Shown in pieces: positions 25,694 through 33,232 of a stretch of DNA of 64,000 nt. Source of the stretch: JACNKJ01 sp964344565 (GTDB lineage Bacteria > Krumholzibacteriota > Krumholzibacteriia > JACNKJ01); assembly GCA_964344565.1 (NCBI GenBank), contig CAYFNT010000016.1, forward strand, positions 1-64,000, read 5' to 3'. The notes beneath the pieces are model-generated. The model made no database searches and was not told the origin of the DNA. It saw only the letters and a list, made by a program, of their open reading frames with translations. Position numbers and translations under genes: made by a program. How positions within the stretch are numbered: position 1 is the first letter of the stretch; each line of letters begins with the position of its first letter.

Positions 25694-26908
25694 ATGCCAC
25701 GGCTTGTATTCGCCATCATGCTGGTAGCTTATGGGATCGCCGCGACGGCCGTGGAACCCTATCCGTGGATTCCGGGCAATCAGAAAGCGCCCGAGCCCGT
25801 CTACCCGGAAATCCTCATGGAGGCGAAGGAGGCCATGGAAGCGGTGGCCGCCGGTCGACTGCTGCCGGTGGACCTTCGAAGCGCCGACTCTTTCGCCACC
25901 GCTCACCTGCCTGGCGCCGTGTGGAAGGCGCCCGCGGGGATCGATGCGGGAGCGCTGCTCCTCTACGGCGATGATTTCATAACCCTCGGATCGGCCTTTC
26001 TTCGCCTCGACGGCGATCCCGCGCCGCGCATTCTCGTGGGCGGTCTCGACGCCTGGATCGCCGCCGGCGGCGAGACGGAATCCGGAGCCGCCCGGGAAGC
26101 CTCCAACTCGCGTCCAGCCTTCGCGCCCGCGGCGCGGGTCGGTGGCGACCTCGTCATGGAGGCCTTCGGTCGGGACGGCTATGAGCTCATCGACCTCCGG
26201 GGTTCGGAGGCCTGGGCCCGGGCCTCCGAATCGAGTGGAGCTCGGGCCGGCCACATTCCCCACAGCCTTCCCTACGACTTCGATACGCTCTTTCTCGGCA
26301 AGGTCTGGCCCGACGCGGAGACGGCCCGGATGAAGTTCCTCGAGCTGGGACCCCGCGAGGGCGATCGCGTGAACCCCCGGGCGACCTTCATCCTCTACGG
26401 TGAAGACGAGAACGAGGTCGAACTCGGTCTGGCCTATCTGATGCTGCGTCTCATGGACATCGAGGCGCGAGTCTATCCCGGCGGATGGAAGGAGTGGCGC
26501 ATGGACCCCGCGAGTCCGGTGGTGCGCATCCTTCCCACCGAGGAACTCGAGATCCTGCTGCGCGTGGAGAATCGAAAGCTCCATGACGACGTGCACTACG
26601 AATCGCTGATGCTTCTGGATCTGCGCGGCAATCTCGATTTCCGCCGCCGCCATATTCCCGGCGCCCTGGGCCTGCCCATCCATCTCTTCGAGGACACCCT
26701 CTCCGCCATGGCCGAGGAGCACTGGCCGAAGGTCGATCGGGAGAAGGTTCCCTTGATTCTCTACTGCTACGGACCCGACTGCATCCGCAGCCGCAACGGC
26801 GCGAGCTGGGCCGCCAGGGACGGCTTCCGAAACCTGCTCTGGTATCGCGACGGAGTGGAAGGCTGGCGCCGGGCGGGACTTCCCCTTCCCAAGGGCGAGC
26901 GAGAATAG
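25694..26908 (+). CDS. Exported protein with three rhodanese-like domains
   Basis: A 404-residue protein with an N-terminal signal peptide (...YGIAATAVE). Three rhodanese-like domains are seen: about 35-135 (LLPVDLRSADSFATAHLPGAV ... LVGGLDAWIAAGG), about 145-275 (YELIDLRGSEAWARA...GHIPHSLPYDF ... YPGGWKEWRM) and about 290-400 (LLDLRGNLDFRRRHIPGAL ... LWYRDGVEGWRRAGLPL). Only the third has a Cys at the catalytic loop (LILYCYGPDCIRSRNGA). The first two carry LLLYGDD and FILYGED there, so they are probably inactive. A periplasmic sulfur-transfer or sensor role is possible. The gene stands upstream of the ACT and AmmeMemoRadiSam genes, but no functional link is shown. Confidence 0.8.
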   Translation: MPRLVFAIMLVAYGIAATAVEPYPWIPGNQKAPEPVYPEILMEAKEAMEAVAAGRLLPVDLRSADSFATAHLPGAVWKAPAGIDAGALLLYGDDFITLGSAFLRLDGDPAPRILVGGLDAWIAAGGETESGAAREASNSRPAFAPAARVGGDLVMEAFGRDGYELIDLRGSEAWARASESSGARAGHIPHSLPYDFDTLFLGKVWPDAETARMKFLELGPREGDRVNPRATFILYGEDENEVELGLAYLMLRLMDIEARVYPGGWKEWRMDPASPVVRILPTEELEILLRVENRKLHDDVHYESLMLLDLRGNLDFRRRHIPGALGLPIHLFEDTLSAMAEEHWPKVDREKVPLILYCYGPDCIRSRNGASWAARDGFRNLLWYRDGVEGWRRAGLPLPKGERE

Positions 26909-26938
26909 TTGTTGAGTTTCTATAAGCAGGTCTATACT
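26909..26938 (+). promoter_or_regulatory. Candidate promoter of the ACT-protein gene
   Basis: TTGTTG (26909-26914), an 18-base spacer and TATACT (26933-26938) lie 54 bases before the ATG at 26993. Confidence 0.5.
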
Positions 26939-26992
26939 GGGATCAACGCGGCCCGGGGCTCGTGGCCCGCGGCCCATCGCCGGGAGGGGACC

Positions 26993-27406
26993 ATGCCTGC
27001 AACCATCCGACCCGTTGGATATTTCTACGCCACCGTCAAGGATCGTCCGGGAGAGGCCTATCGCCTCCTGTCGCGTCTCGCGCGGGAGGAAGTGAATCTC
27101 CTGGCCTTCAACGCCGTGCCCCAGGGACCGGCCCACACCCAACTCGTGATCTTCCCCCAGGAAGAGGCGGCCCTGGCCCGGGTGGCCGAGTCTCTGGGAT
27201 TGGTCCTCACCGGACCGCAGAACGCCTTCCTCATTCAGGGGGACGATGAACTCGGCGCGCTGGTGGAAGTGCACGAGAAGCTCAGCGACGCCAACATCAA
27301 CGTGTTCGCGTCCAACGGGGTCACCGACGGCCACAGCGCATTCGGCTACGTCATCTATCTGAGGCCGCAAGACTTCGACGATGCGGTGCGCGTGCTGGGA
27401 ATCTAG
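26993..27406 (+). CDS. ACT-domain protein
   Basis: A small cytoplasmic protein of 137 residues that appears to consist of two ACT-like halves (betaalphabetabetaalphabeta): about 5-65 (VGYFYATVKDRPGEAYRLLSRLAREEVNLLAFNAVP...TQLVIFP) and about 70-135 (AFLIQGDDELGALVEVHEKLSDANINVFASNGVTDGHSAFGYVIYL). ACT domains bind amino acids and act as regulators. The ATG at 26993 follows GGGAGGGG; a longer frame has no Shine-Dalgarno. Its TAG stop shares the palindrome CTAG with the stop of the convergent radical SAM gene. The ligand is unknown. Confidence 0.75.
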   Translation: MPATIRPVGYFYATVKDRPGEAYRLLSRLAREEVNLLAFNAVPQGPAHTQLVIFPQEEAALARVAESLGLVLTGPQNAFLIQGDDELGALVEVHEKLSDANINVFASNGVTDGHSAFGYVIYLRPQDFDDAVRVLGI

Positions 27407-28437
27407 GCGAAGATTCCCGGGATCTTCGAGCCGCAATCGGGGCAGGCTCCGTCCGTCCCGATGCGAAACTCCTCGACGGCGAATCCCTTCCGGAGGATGA
27501 GTCCGCCGTCGCAATCCGGACATCTCGTGCTCGCTCCTTCCGGATCGAACCTGTTTCCCGTGTAGACGAAACGCAAACCGGTCTCCAGGGCGAGATCCCT
27601 CGCCCTCCGCAGGGTCGACAGGGGCGTCGCCTCGAGATCATTCATGCGCCAGGCCGGTCGGAAGGCCGTGAAGTGAAGGGGCACTTCATCGCCGAGTTCC
27701 CCCGCGATCCATTCGGCCAGGGCGCGCAGTTCCTCGTCGGAATCGTTCCTGCCGGGAATCAGCAGGGTGGTGATCTCGGTCCAGACCTCGGTCTCTTTCA
27801 CGAGATAGCGAAGGGTGTCGAGCACGGGATCCAGCCGCCCCGAGCAGATCCGTCGGTAGAATTCGTCATCGAAGGATTTCAGGTCCACGTTGACCGCGTC
27901 CATGTGGCCGAAGAACTCACGGCGTGGCTCCTCGCAGATGTATCCCGCGGTCACCGCGGCCGTGCGGATGCCCAGTTCGTGGCAGGCCTCGGCCGTATCC
28001 ACGGCGAACTCCAGGAAGATCACTGGATCGTTGTAGGTGAAGGCCACCGACTCGCAGCCCATGCGCTGGGCGGCCCGGGCGATCTCCTCCGGGCTGGCGC
28101 TCTCGGAAAGCCGGTCGGTCTCCCTCGACTTGCTCATGTGCCAGTTCTGGCAGAATCGGCAGCCTAGATTGCAGCCCGCCGTGCCGAAGGAGAGGATGTC
28201 CGTGCCCGGCAGGAAGTGGTTCAGGGGCTTTTTCTCCACGGGATCCACCGCGAAGCCCGTGGAGCGTCCGTAGGCGTCCAGCCACATCTCGCCGTCCCGG
28301 TGGGCGCGGATGAAACAGAATCCGCGCTGACCCTCGGCCAGTTTGCAGAAGCGCGGACAGAGGTCGCACTGCAGGCGGCCGTCTTCCACACGATGCCAGT
28401 ATCGCGCGGGAACTCCGGTCAACGGGGCTTGCGCCAT
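27403..28437 (-). CDS. amrS: AmmeMemoRadiSam system radical SAM enzyme
   Basis: A cytoplasmic radical SAM protein of 344 residues. The [4Fe-4S] motif CxxxCxxC is C89, C93, C96 in GCNLGCRFCQ. An N-terminal Cys cluster (C24, C27, C31, C41: CDLCPRFCKLAEGQRGFC) and a C-terminal zinc-ribbon-like pair of CxxC motifs (CPDC...CPDC) are typical of the family. The family always travels with Memo-like and AMMECR1-like proteins; both lie immediately on the other side of its promoter. The reaction is not established to my knowledge. A promoter (TTGATG-16-TAGAAT) lies upstream. It converges with the ACT gene and the stops overlap. Confidence 0.92.
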   Translation of the reverse strand: MAQAPLTGVPARYWHRVEDGRLQCDLCPRFCKLAEGQRGFCFIRAHRDGEMWLDAYGRSTGFAVDPVEKKPLNHFLPGTDILSFGTAGCNLGCRFCQNWHMSKSRETDRLSESASPEEIARAAQRMGCESVAFTYNDPVIFLEFAVDTAEACHELGIRTAAVTAGYICEEPRREFFGHMDAVNVDLKSFDDEFYRRICSGRLDPVLDTLRYLVKETEVWTEITTLLIPGRNDSDEELRALAEWIAGELGDEVPLHFTAFRPAWRMNDLEATPLSTLRRARDLALETGLRFVYTGNRFDPEGASTRCPDCDGGLILRKGFAVEEFRIGTDGACPDCGSKIPGIFA

Positions 28438-28470
28438 GGTCCTCCTCGGGGCACACTCTCAGTGTAGAAC

Positions 28471-28498
28471 ATTCTAGCTCCGCCGCTCCAGGCATCAA
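28471..28498 (-). promoter_or_regulatory. Candidate promoter of amrS
   Basis: On the minus strand, TTGATG (28498-28493), 16 bases and TAGAAT (28476-28471) lie 33 bases before the ATG. The 78-base gap also has to hold the divergent promoter of the Memo-like gene. Confidence 0.5.
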
Positions 28499-28515
28499 GC
28501 GGTAGGGAGGAAGCC

Positions 28516-29319
28516 ATGAGCCAGATCCGAGCCGCCGCCGTCGCCGGCGCCTTCTATGACGAGGATCCCGAGGTCCTCCGCGATCTCGTGGAGTCGCTCG
28601 TGAAGGGCCAGTCCAGCAAGGGGCCGCGACCCAAGGCGCTCATCGTTCCCCACGCGGGATACGTCTATTCCGGACCCGTGGCCGCCCTCGCCTATGCCCG
28701 CATCCGGAAGCACGCGAAATCCATCAAACGCGTGCTCCTCATCGGACCGGCACATCGCGAACCGGTGACGAACATGGCGCTGCCCTCGGTCAGCGCCTTC
28801 CGCACGCCCCTGGGCGACGTGCCCCTCGACATGCCCTCCATCGCCAAGCTGACCGGCTGGCCCGAGGTGCAGATCTCCGATTTCGCCCATGCCGAGGAGC
28901 ACAGCCTCGAGGTGCAGCTGCCCTTTCTCCAGGTGCTCCTCGACGACTTCATGCTGCTGCCCGTGCTCGTCGGCGACGCCGATCCGTCCATGGTGGAGGC
29001 TCTCCTCCACGAATTCGGGGGAGGCGAGGAGACCCTGATCGTCGTCAGCTCCGACCTCAGCCACTTCCTGGAATACGATGCGGCCGCCGGAATCGATGCG
29101 GCCACCTGCCGCGCCATCGAGACCCTGGACACGGAGGGTTGGACCTGGGAGAGCGCCTGCGGGAGGATTCCCATCCTGGGATTGCTCAGATTGGCCCGCC
29201 GCTTGAATATGGAGGTCGAAACCATCGATCTGCGCAATTCGGGCGACACGGCCGGCGGGCGGGACCGCGTGGTGGGCTATGGCGCCTGGGCATTCCACGA
29301 AAGGTCAGATTCGGCTTGA
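28516..29319 (+). CDS. amrB: AmmeMemoRadiSam system protein B (Memo-like)
   Basis: A 267-residue protein of the MEMO1 family, structurally related to extradiol dioxygenases. Recognisable landmarks are AAVAGAFYDEDPEVL (N-terminus), LIVPHAGYVYSGPVAALAY, LIGPAHREPVTNMALPS, HSLEVQLPFLQ and VSSDLSHFLEYDAAAGID. Together they carry the conserved His and Asp residues of the putative metal site. GGGAGGAAG precedes the ATG. Its TGA overlaps the ATG of the AMMECR1 gene (TGATG), so the two are translationally coupled, and it is divergent from amrS. The biochemical function of the bacterial family is not settled. Confidence 0.92.
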   Translation: MSQIRAAAVAGAFYDEDPEVLRDLVESLVKGQSSKGPRPKALIVPHAGYVYSGPVAALAYARIRKHAKSIKRVLLIGPAHREPVTNMALPSVSAFRTPLGDVPLDMPSIAKLTGWPEVQISDFAHAEEHSLEVQLPFLQVLLDDFMLLPVLVGDADPSMVEALLHEFGGGEETLIVVSSDLSHFLEYDAAAGIDAATCRAIETLDTEGWTWESACGRIPILGLLRLARRLNMEVETIDLRNSGDTAGGRDRVVGYGAWAFHERSDSA

Positions 29320-29912
29320 TGACTCTCACCCGCGAAGAACGAATGCTGCGCATGGCGGCCGAGGCAATACTTCACGGACTCCGGACTCGGCGGACCATCC
29401 GCGTCGAGAACGTCGAACTCGGCCCGGAGCTTCGCGGGCCGGGGGCCTGCTTCGTAACCCTGGAGCGTCATGGGCAACTGCGGGGATGCATCGGCTCGGC
29501 CGAGGCCCACCGTTCGCTGGGGGAGGACATCCTCCTGAACGCCCACAACGCCGCCTTCAACGATCTGCGCTTCCCGCGCCTGGACGAGAGCGAGCTGGAT
29601 GGATTGGAGCTGGAACTCTCGATCCTCACCCCGCCCAAACCCATCATCGCAATCGACGAAGAGGAGCTGCTCGCTCAGCTGCGCCCGGGCGTGGACGGCC
29701 TCATCGTGGAGGACCGGGGCGCCAGGGCCCTCTTCCTTCCCTCGGTCTGGGACTCCCTGCCCAAGGCTCGCGATTTCCTGGCCAATCTCAAGCGGAAGGC
29801 CGGCATCGGCCATCGTGCCCTCTCTCCCGGCTTCGCGGCCTGGCGTTTCGAGACGGAGAAGATCCGTTCATCCGAAATCGATGCGAGCAAGCCGCTTTGG
29901 GACATGGACTGA
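29319..29912 (+). CDS. amrA: AmmeMemoRadiSam system protein A (AMMECR1 domain)
   Basis: A 197-residue AMMECR1-family protein. The hallmark LRGCIGS occurs in ERHGQLRGCIGSAEAHRSLGEDI, followed by NAAFNDLRFPRLDESELDGLELELSIL and the C-terminal region GVDGLIVEDRGARALFLPSVWD. The start at 29319 overlaps the previous stop by one base, and an in-frame extension into the previous gene is unnecessary. It completes the A-B-radical SAM trio within 2.5 kb. The substrate is unknown; nucleotide or RNA binding has been suggested for the fold but is not shown here. Confidence 0.9.
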   Translation: MTLTREERMLRMAAEAILHGLRTRRTIRVENVELGPELRGPGACFVTLERHGQLRGCIGSAEAHRSLGEDILLNAHNAAFNDLRFPRLDESELDGLELELSILTPPKPIIAIDEEELLAQLRPGVDGLIVEDRGARALFLPSVWDSLPKARDFLANLKRKAGIGHRALSPGFAAWRFETEKIRSSEIDASKPLWDMD

Positions 29913-29924
29913 GTCTGTTATAAT
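29897..29924 (+). promoter_or_regulatory. Candidate promoter of the C10 peptidase gene
   Basis: TTGGGA (29897-29902), 16 bases and a perfect TATAAT (29919-29924) lie 34 bases before the ATG at 29959. The -35 lies inside the end of the AMMECR1 gene. Confidence 0.6.
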
Positions 29925-29958
29925 TCCCGGACAACCCACTCCTCAGAGGTCGATATTC

Positions 29959-32900
29959 ATGCGATTCGCGAACGCCTTGCTGGCGATTTTTCTGCTTGCC
30001 TGCACCGTTTCCGTCCAGGCCGAAACCGTAAGTCTCGACGAGGCGCGTCGCGCCGGTCGGGCCTTCCTCGATGAAAGACTGTCCATGTCCGATGGCTGGA
30101 CGGACCGGGCCGCCCAGCCCGGCGAGGTCCGGCCCCTCGTGCGCGACGGGCGCCTGCTCGGATACTGGATGCCCGTGGAGCCGGTGGGGCACCTGGTCCT
30201 CTCGCCCCTGCGCGAACTGCCCGCGGTGAAGGCCTTCTCGGATACCCACGATTTCCAGCCCGAGACCGAGGGCTACGCGGATCTCATCCTGGACGTCTTC
30301 GAACTGACCCTGGACTTCCTGGAGGAGACCTACGGCGACCTCGAGCGCCTTCCCGCGAACATCGCTCCGGCCAGCAACCGCGAGAGCTGGGATCGCCTGC
30401 TTTCCGGCGCGCCCTCGGACCGCGATGCGGTCACCGTGGGGCCGCTGCTGGAGACGGTCTGGCATCAGGGCGCTCCCTACAACGATGACTGTCCTCCCGG
30501 CGACGGCGGCACCTGCGTGGTGGGCTGCGTGGCCACCGCCGCCGCGCAGATTCTGACCTACTGGCAGTATCCCGAGATGGGCGAGGGATCCTTCGGATAC
30601 GATTGGGACGGCGACGAGTCCTGCGGCGGCAACGCCGGTGGAGGATGGCTCGATGCTCAGTTCTGGGATCCCTACGACTGGGACAACATCCTCAACAGCT
30701 ACGGCGGCGGATACAGCCCCGAGGAAGCCGCGGCCGTGGCCGAACTCAACTACGAGATGGGCGTGGCCTTCCTCATGGACTACGGCGTCTGCGCTTCGGG
30801 CGCATACCTGCAGCAGGGCCTGAACGTCTATCCCGACTACTTTCGCTACTCCGACGATCTGAGCTACGTGAACCGCAGCGAACACAGCCAGGCCGAGTGG
30901 TGGGAGGTCATCAAGAACGAACTGGATGCGGTGCCGCCGCGCCCCATCTCCTATGGCATCCATAGCCACGCCATCGTCTGCGACGGCTACATGGAGGACG
31001 GCGGCGAGTACTACCACATGAACTACGGCTGGGGGGGTGGGTCCAACGCCTGGTACGCCCTGGACAACGTCTACTGCCCCTGGGACGGCTGCGATTTCCT
31101 GGTGGAGAACATGACCATCGGAATCGAACCTCTCGGGCACTTCACCGTTCACCAGCCCGACGATGGCGTGGTCTGGACCCATGGCGAGGCCATGACCGAG
31201 ATCGCCTGGTTCGACTGCGAGGGTTCCTTGGTGAGCGCCGATCTCTACAGCGGTATGACGCGCCTGGTCCGCCTATTCGAGAACAGCGACAACGACGGAA
31301 CCGAAACTCCCGTCGGCACCGTGGCCGCCGAATGGGGCACCGGCGCAGACTTCCGCATCAAGGTGCTCGACGAGGACGGCAAGTTCGGCTGGAGCGACGA
31401 GTTCGCCATCTACGCGCCGGCCGAGTGGTCCGACGCCAGCTCGCCGCCGGTGGACGACACGGGTCGCGGCCAGGCCGTGGCCTGGGGCGACTATGACGGG
31501 GACGGTCTCGCCGATATCTACCTGTCCAACACCGATGACGGCAACTGCCTCTTCCGCAACGAGGGCAGCGGGCTCTTCGAAGACCGCCTCCTCGATCCTT
31601 TGGGCGTGGCGGGCGAATGCCGAGGAACCGCCTGGGCCGACATGGACAACGACGGAGACCTGGACCTCTTCCTCACCCGCACCAGCGGCGAGAGCAACTT
31701 CCTCTTCCGCAACGATGGTGACGGTTTCACCGACCTGACCACGACCCTGCTGGCAGGATCGTCTTACAGTTCGGGAGTCGCCTGGGGCGACTACGACGCC
31801 GACGGTCTGGTGGATCTCTACGTGACCAACGTCTATGCCCCCGATCGTCTCTTCCACAACGAAGGCGACGGAGTCTTCACCGAAGCCACGGCCTCTCCCA
31901 TGGGAGACGCGGGCTACGGGCGTTCCGCCACCTGGACCGACTACGATGAGGACGGCGACCTGGACCTCTACCTGGTCCGCTATTCCACCAACCGGCTCTA
32001 TCGCAACAACGGCGACGGCAGCTTCACCCGCATGAACGCCAGCGCGTTGGCCGACGGAGGCGACGGCTACGGCGCGGCCTGGGGCGACTTCGACAACGAC
32101 GGCCACCTGGACTGCTATCTCGTGAACAGCGGCGCCAACAAGCTTTTCCGCAATCTCGGCGGGGGGGAGTTCGTCGACGTGACCGCGCCTCCACTGGATG
32201 ACGAGGGCGCCGGCCGGAGCGCGGCCTGGTGCGATACCGACAATGATGGCCACCTCGACCTCTTCCTGGCCAACTACGGCGCGAACCGCCTCTTCCACAA
32301 TCTGGGAGACGGCAGTTTCGTGGAGACCACCGACGCACTGCTCGGCGACGGCGCCGACACCAACGGCGCGGCCTGGGCCGATTTCGACGGAGACGGACGC
32401 GTCGATCTCTATCTGGCGAACAACGCCGCGGCCAATCGTCTCATCCGCAATGAACACTCCGGCGGGAAGCACTGGATGCACGTCGATCTCCTGGGCACCG
32501 CTTCCAACGTCTCGGCCCTCGGCGCGCGCCTGCGTCTGGTGGCCGGCGGCATGGAGCAACTGCGGGAGGTGGGCAGCGACACGGGCTATCTCTCCCAGAG
32601 TTCGCTGCGGACGGAATTCGGTCTGGGAGACGCGAATCTGGTCGATTCCCTGGAAGTGTTCTGGCCCTCGGGAGCCTACTCCCTGCTCACGGATTTGAGC
32701 GCGGATCAACTAATCGAAGTCACCGAATCCGAAGATCCGACCAGCGTGGATGAAATCGCACCACTTTCATTCACTTTCTTGGGGGCATTCCCCAACCCCT
32801 TCAATCCCAGGACCGAAATCATATTCGAATTGGCGAATGAAGAGTTCGTGAAGCTCGAAATCTATGACGTTTCGGGCCGAAAAGTCCTTACCCTGTCTCA

Positions 32901-33042
32901 AGGAGTTCGTGGAGCGGGCCGTCATGAGATCGCCTGGAATGGAACTAATTCCCAGGGGGTGGCGATGGGCTCGGGTGTCTATCTGCTAAGAATCTCGGGC
33001 TCTGAATTCGGTTCGGAAAGCAAATTGGTGCTGTTGAAATAG
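29959..33042 (+). CDS. Secreted streptopain-like (C10) peptidase with FG-GAP repeats, ASPIC/UnbV and FlgD-like tail
   Basis: A 1027-residue exported protein. Signal peptide (1-22), propeptide (about 23-150), then a C10 cysteine peptidase domain with nucleophile C190 in GCVATAAAQILTYWQYP and H337 in SHAIVCDGY, followed by YHMNYGWGG. From about 490 to 830 there are six or seven FG-GAP/VCBS blades (GDYDGDGLADIYLSN, DMDNDGDLDLFLTR, DYDADGLVDLYVTN and others). Residues about 835-910 form an ASPIC/UnbV domain (WMHVDLLGTASNVSALGARLRLV). The FlgD-like tail (NPFNPRTEIIFELAN...GSGVYLLRISG) ends KLVLLK. The last 340 bases are visibly less GC-rich than the rest, as if the tail came from another copy. The start follows CAGAGGT. 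Extracellular protein degradation is inferred from the peptidase family. Confidence 0.88.
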   Translation: MRFANALLAIFLLACTVSVQAETVSLDEARRAGRAFLDERLSMSDGWTDRAAQPGEVRPLVRDGRLLGYWMPVEPVGHLVLSPLRELPAVKAFSDTHDFQPETEGYADLILDVFELTLDFLEETYGDLERLPANIAPASNRESWDRLLSGAPSDRDAVTVGPLLETVWHQGAPYNDDCPPGDGGTCVVGCVATAAAQILTYWQYPEMGEGSFGYDWDGDESCGGNAGGGWLDAQFWDPYDWDNILNSYGGGYSPEEAAAVAELNYEMGVAFLMDYGVCASGAYLQQGLNVYPDYFRYSDDLSYVNRSEHSQAEWWEVIKNELDAVPPRPISYGIHSHAIVCDGYMEDGGEYYHMNYGWGGGSNAWYALDNVYCPWDGCDFLVENMTIGIEPLGHFTVHQPDDGVVWTHGEAMTEIAWFDCEGSLVSADLYSGMTRLVRLFENSDNDGTETPVGTVAAEWGTGADFRIKVLDEDGKFGWSDEFAIYAPAEWSDASSPPVDDTGRGQAVAWGDYDGDGLADIYLSNTDDGNCLFRNEGSGLFEDRLLDPLGVAGECRGTAWADMDNDGDLDLFLTRTSGESNFLFRNDGDGFTDLTTTLLAGSSYSSGVAWGDYDADGLVDLYVTNVYAPDRLFHNEGDGVFTEATASPMGDAGYGRSATWTDYDEDGDLDLYLVRYSTNRLYRNNGDGSFTRMNASALADGGDGYGAAWGDFDNDGHLDCYLVNSGANKLFRNLGGGEFVDVTAPPLDDEGAGRSAAWCDTDNDGHLDLFLANYGANRLFHNLGDGSFVETTDALLGDGADTNGAAWADFDGDGRVDLYLANNAAANRLIRNEHSGGKHWMHVDLLGTASNVSALGARLRLVAGGMEQLREVGSDTGYLSQSSLRTEFGLGDANLVDSLEVFWPSGAYSLLTDLSADQLIEVTESEDPTSVDEIAPLSFTFLGAFPNPFNPRTEIIFELANEEFVKLEIYDVSGRKVLTLSQGVRGAGRHEIAWNGTNSQGVAMGSGVYLLRISGSEFGSESKLVLLK

Positions 33043-33068
33043 TTGATGCAACTAGGAAGTGAATCTCA

Positions 33069-33093
33069 CCCGGCTCCAGTGGGGCCGGGTTTT
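33069..33093 (+). terminator. Rho-independent terminator after the C10 peptidase gene
   Basis: A 9-bp stem (33069-33077 with 33081-33089, one G-T pair, 3-base loop) is followed by TTTT. A second hairpin without T run (33118-33124 with 33135-33141) lies before the next gene. Confidence 0.8.
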
Positions 33094-33232
33094 CTCGGCT
33101 CTGGAAAGGACTGCCGAACTCCCCAATGCCCATCGGGGAGTGGTTTGAGGGAATCGGTCTGGGCATTGCATATGTCTTGTGTTAGAATACTCGACAGTCC
33201 GGAATACATGGATTTCCGCTCAGGGAGTTTGC

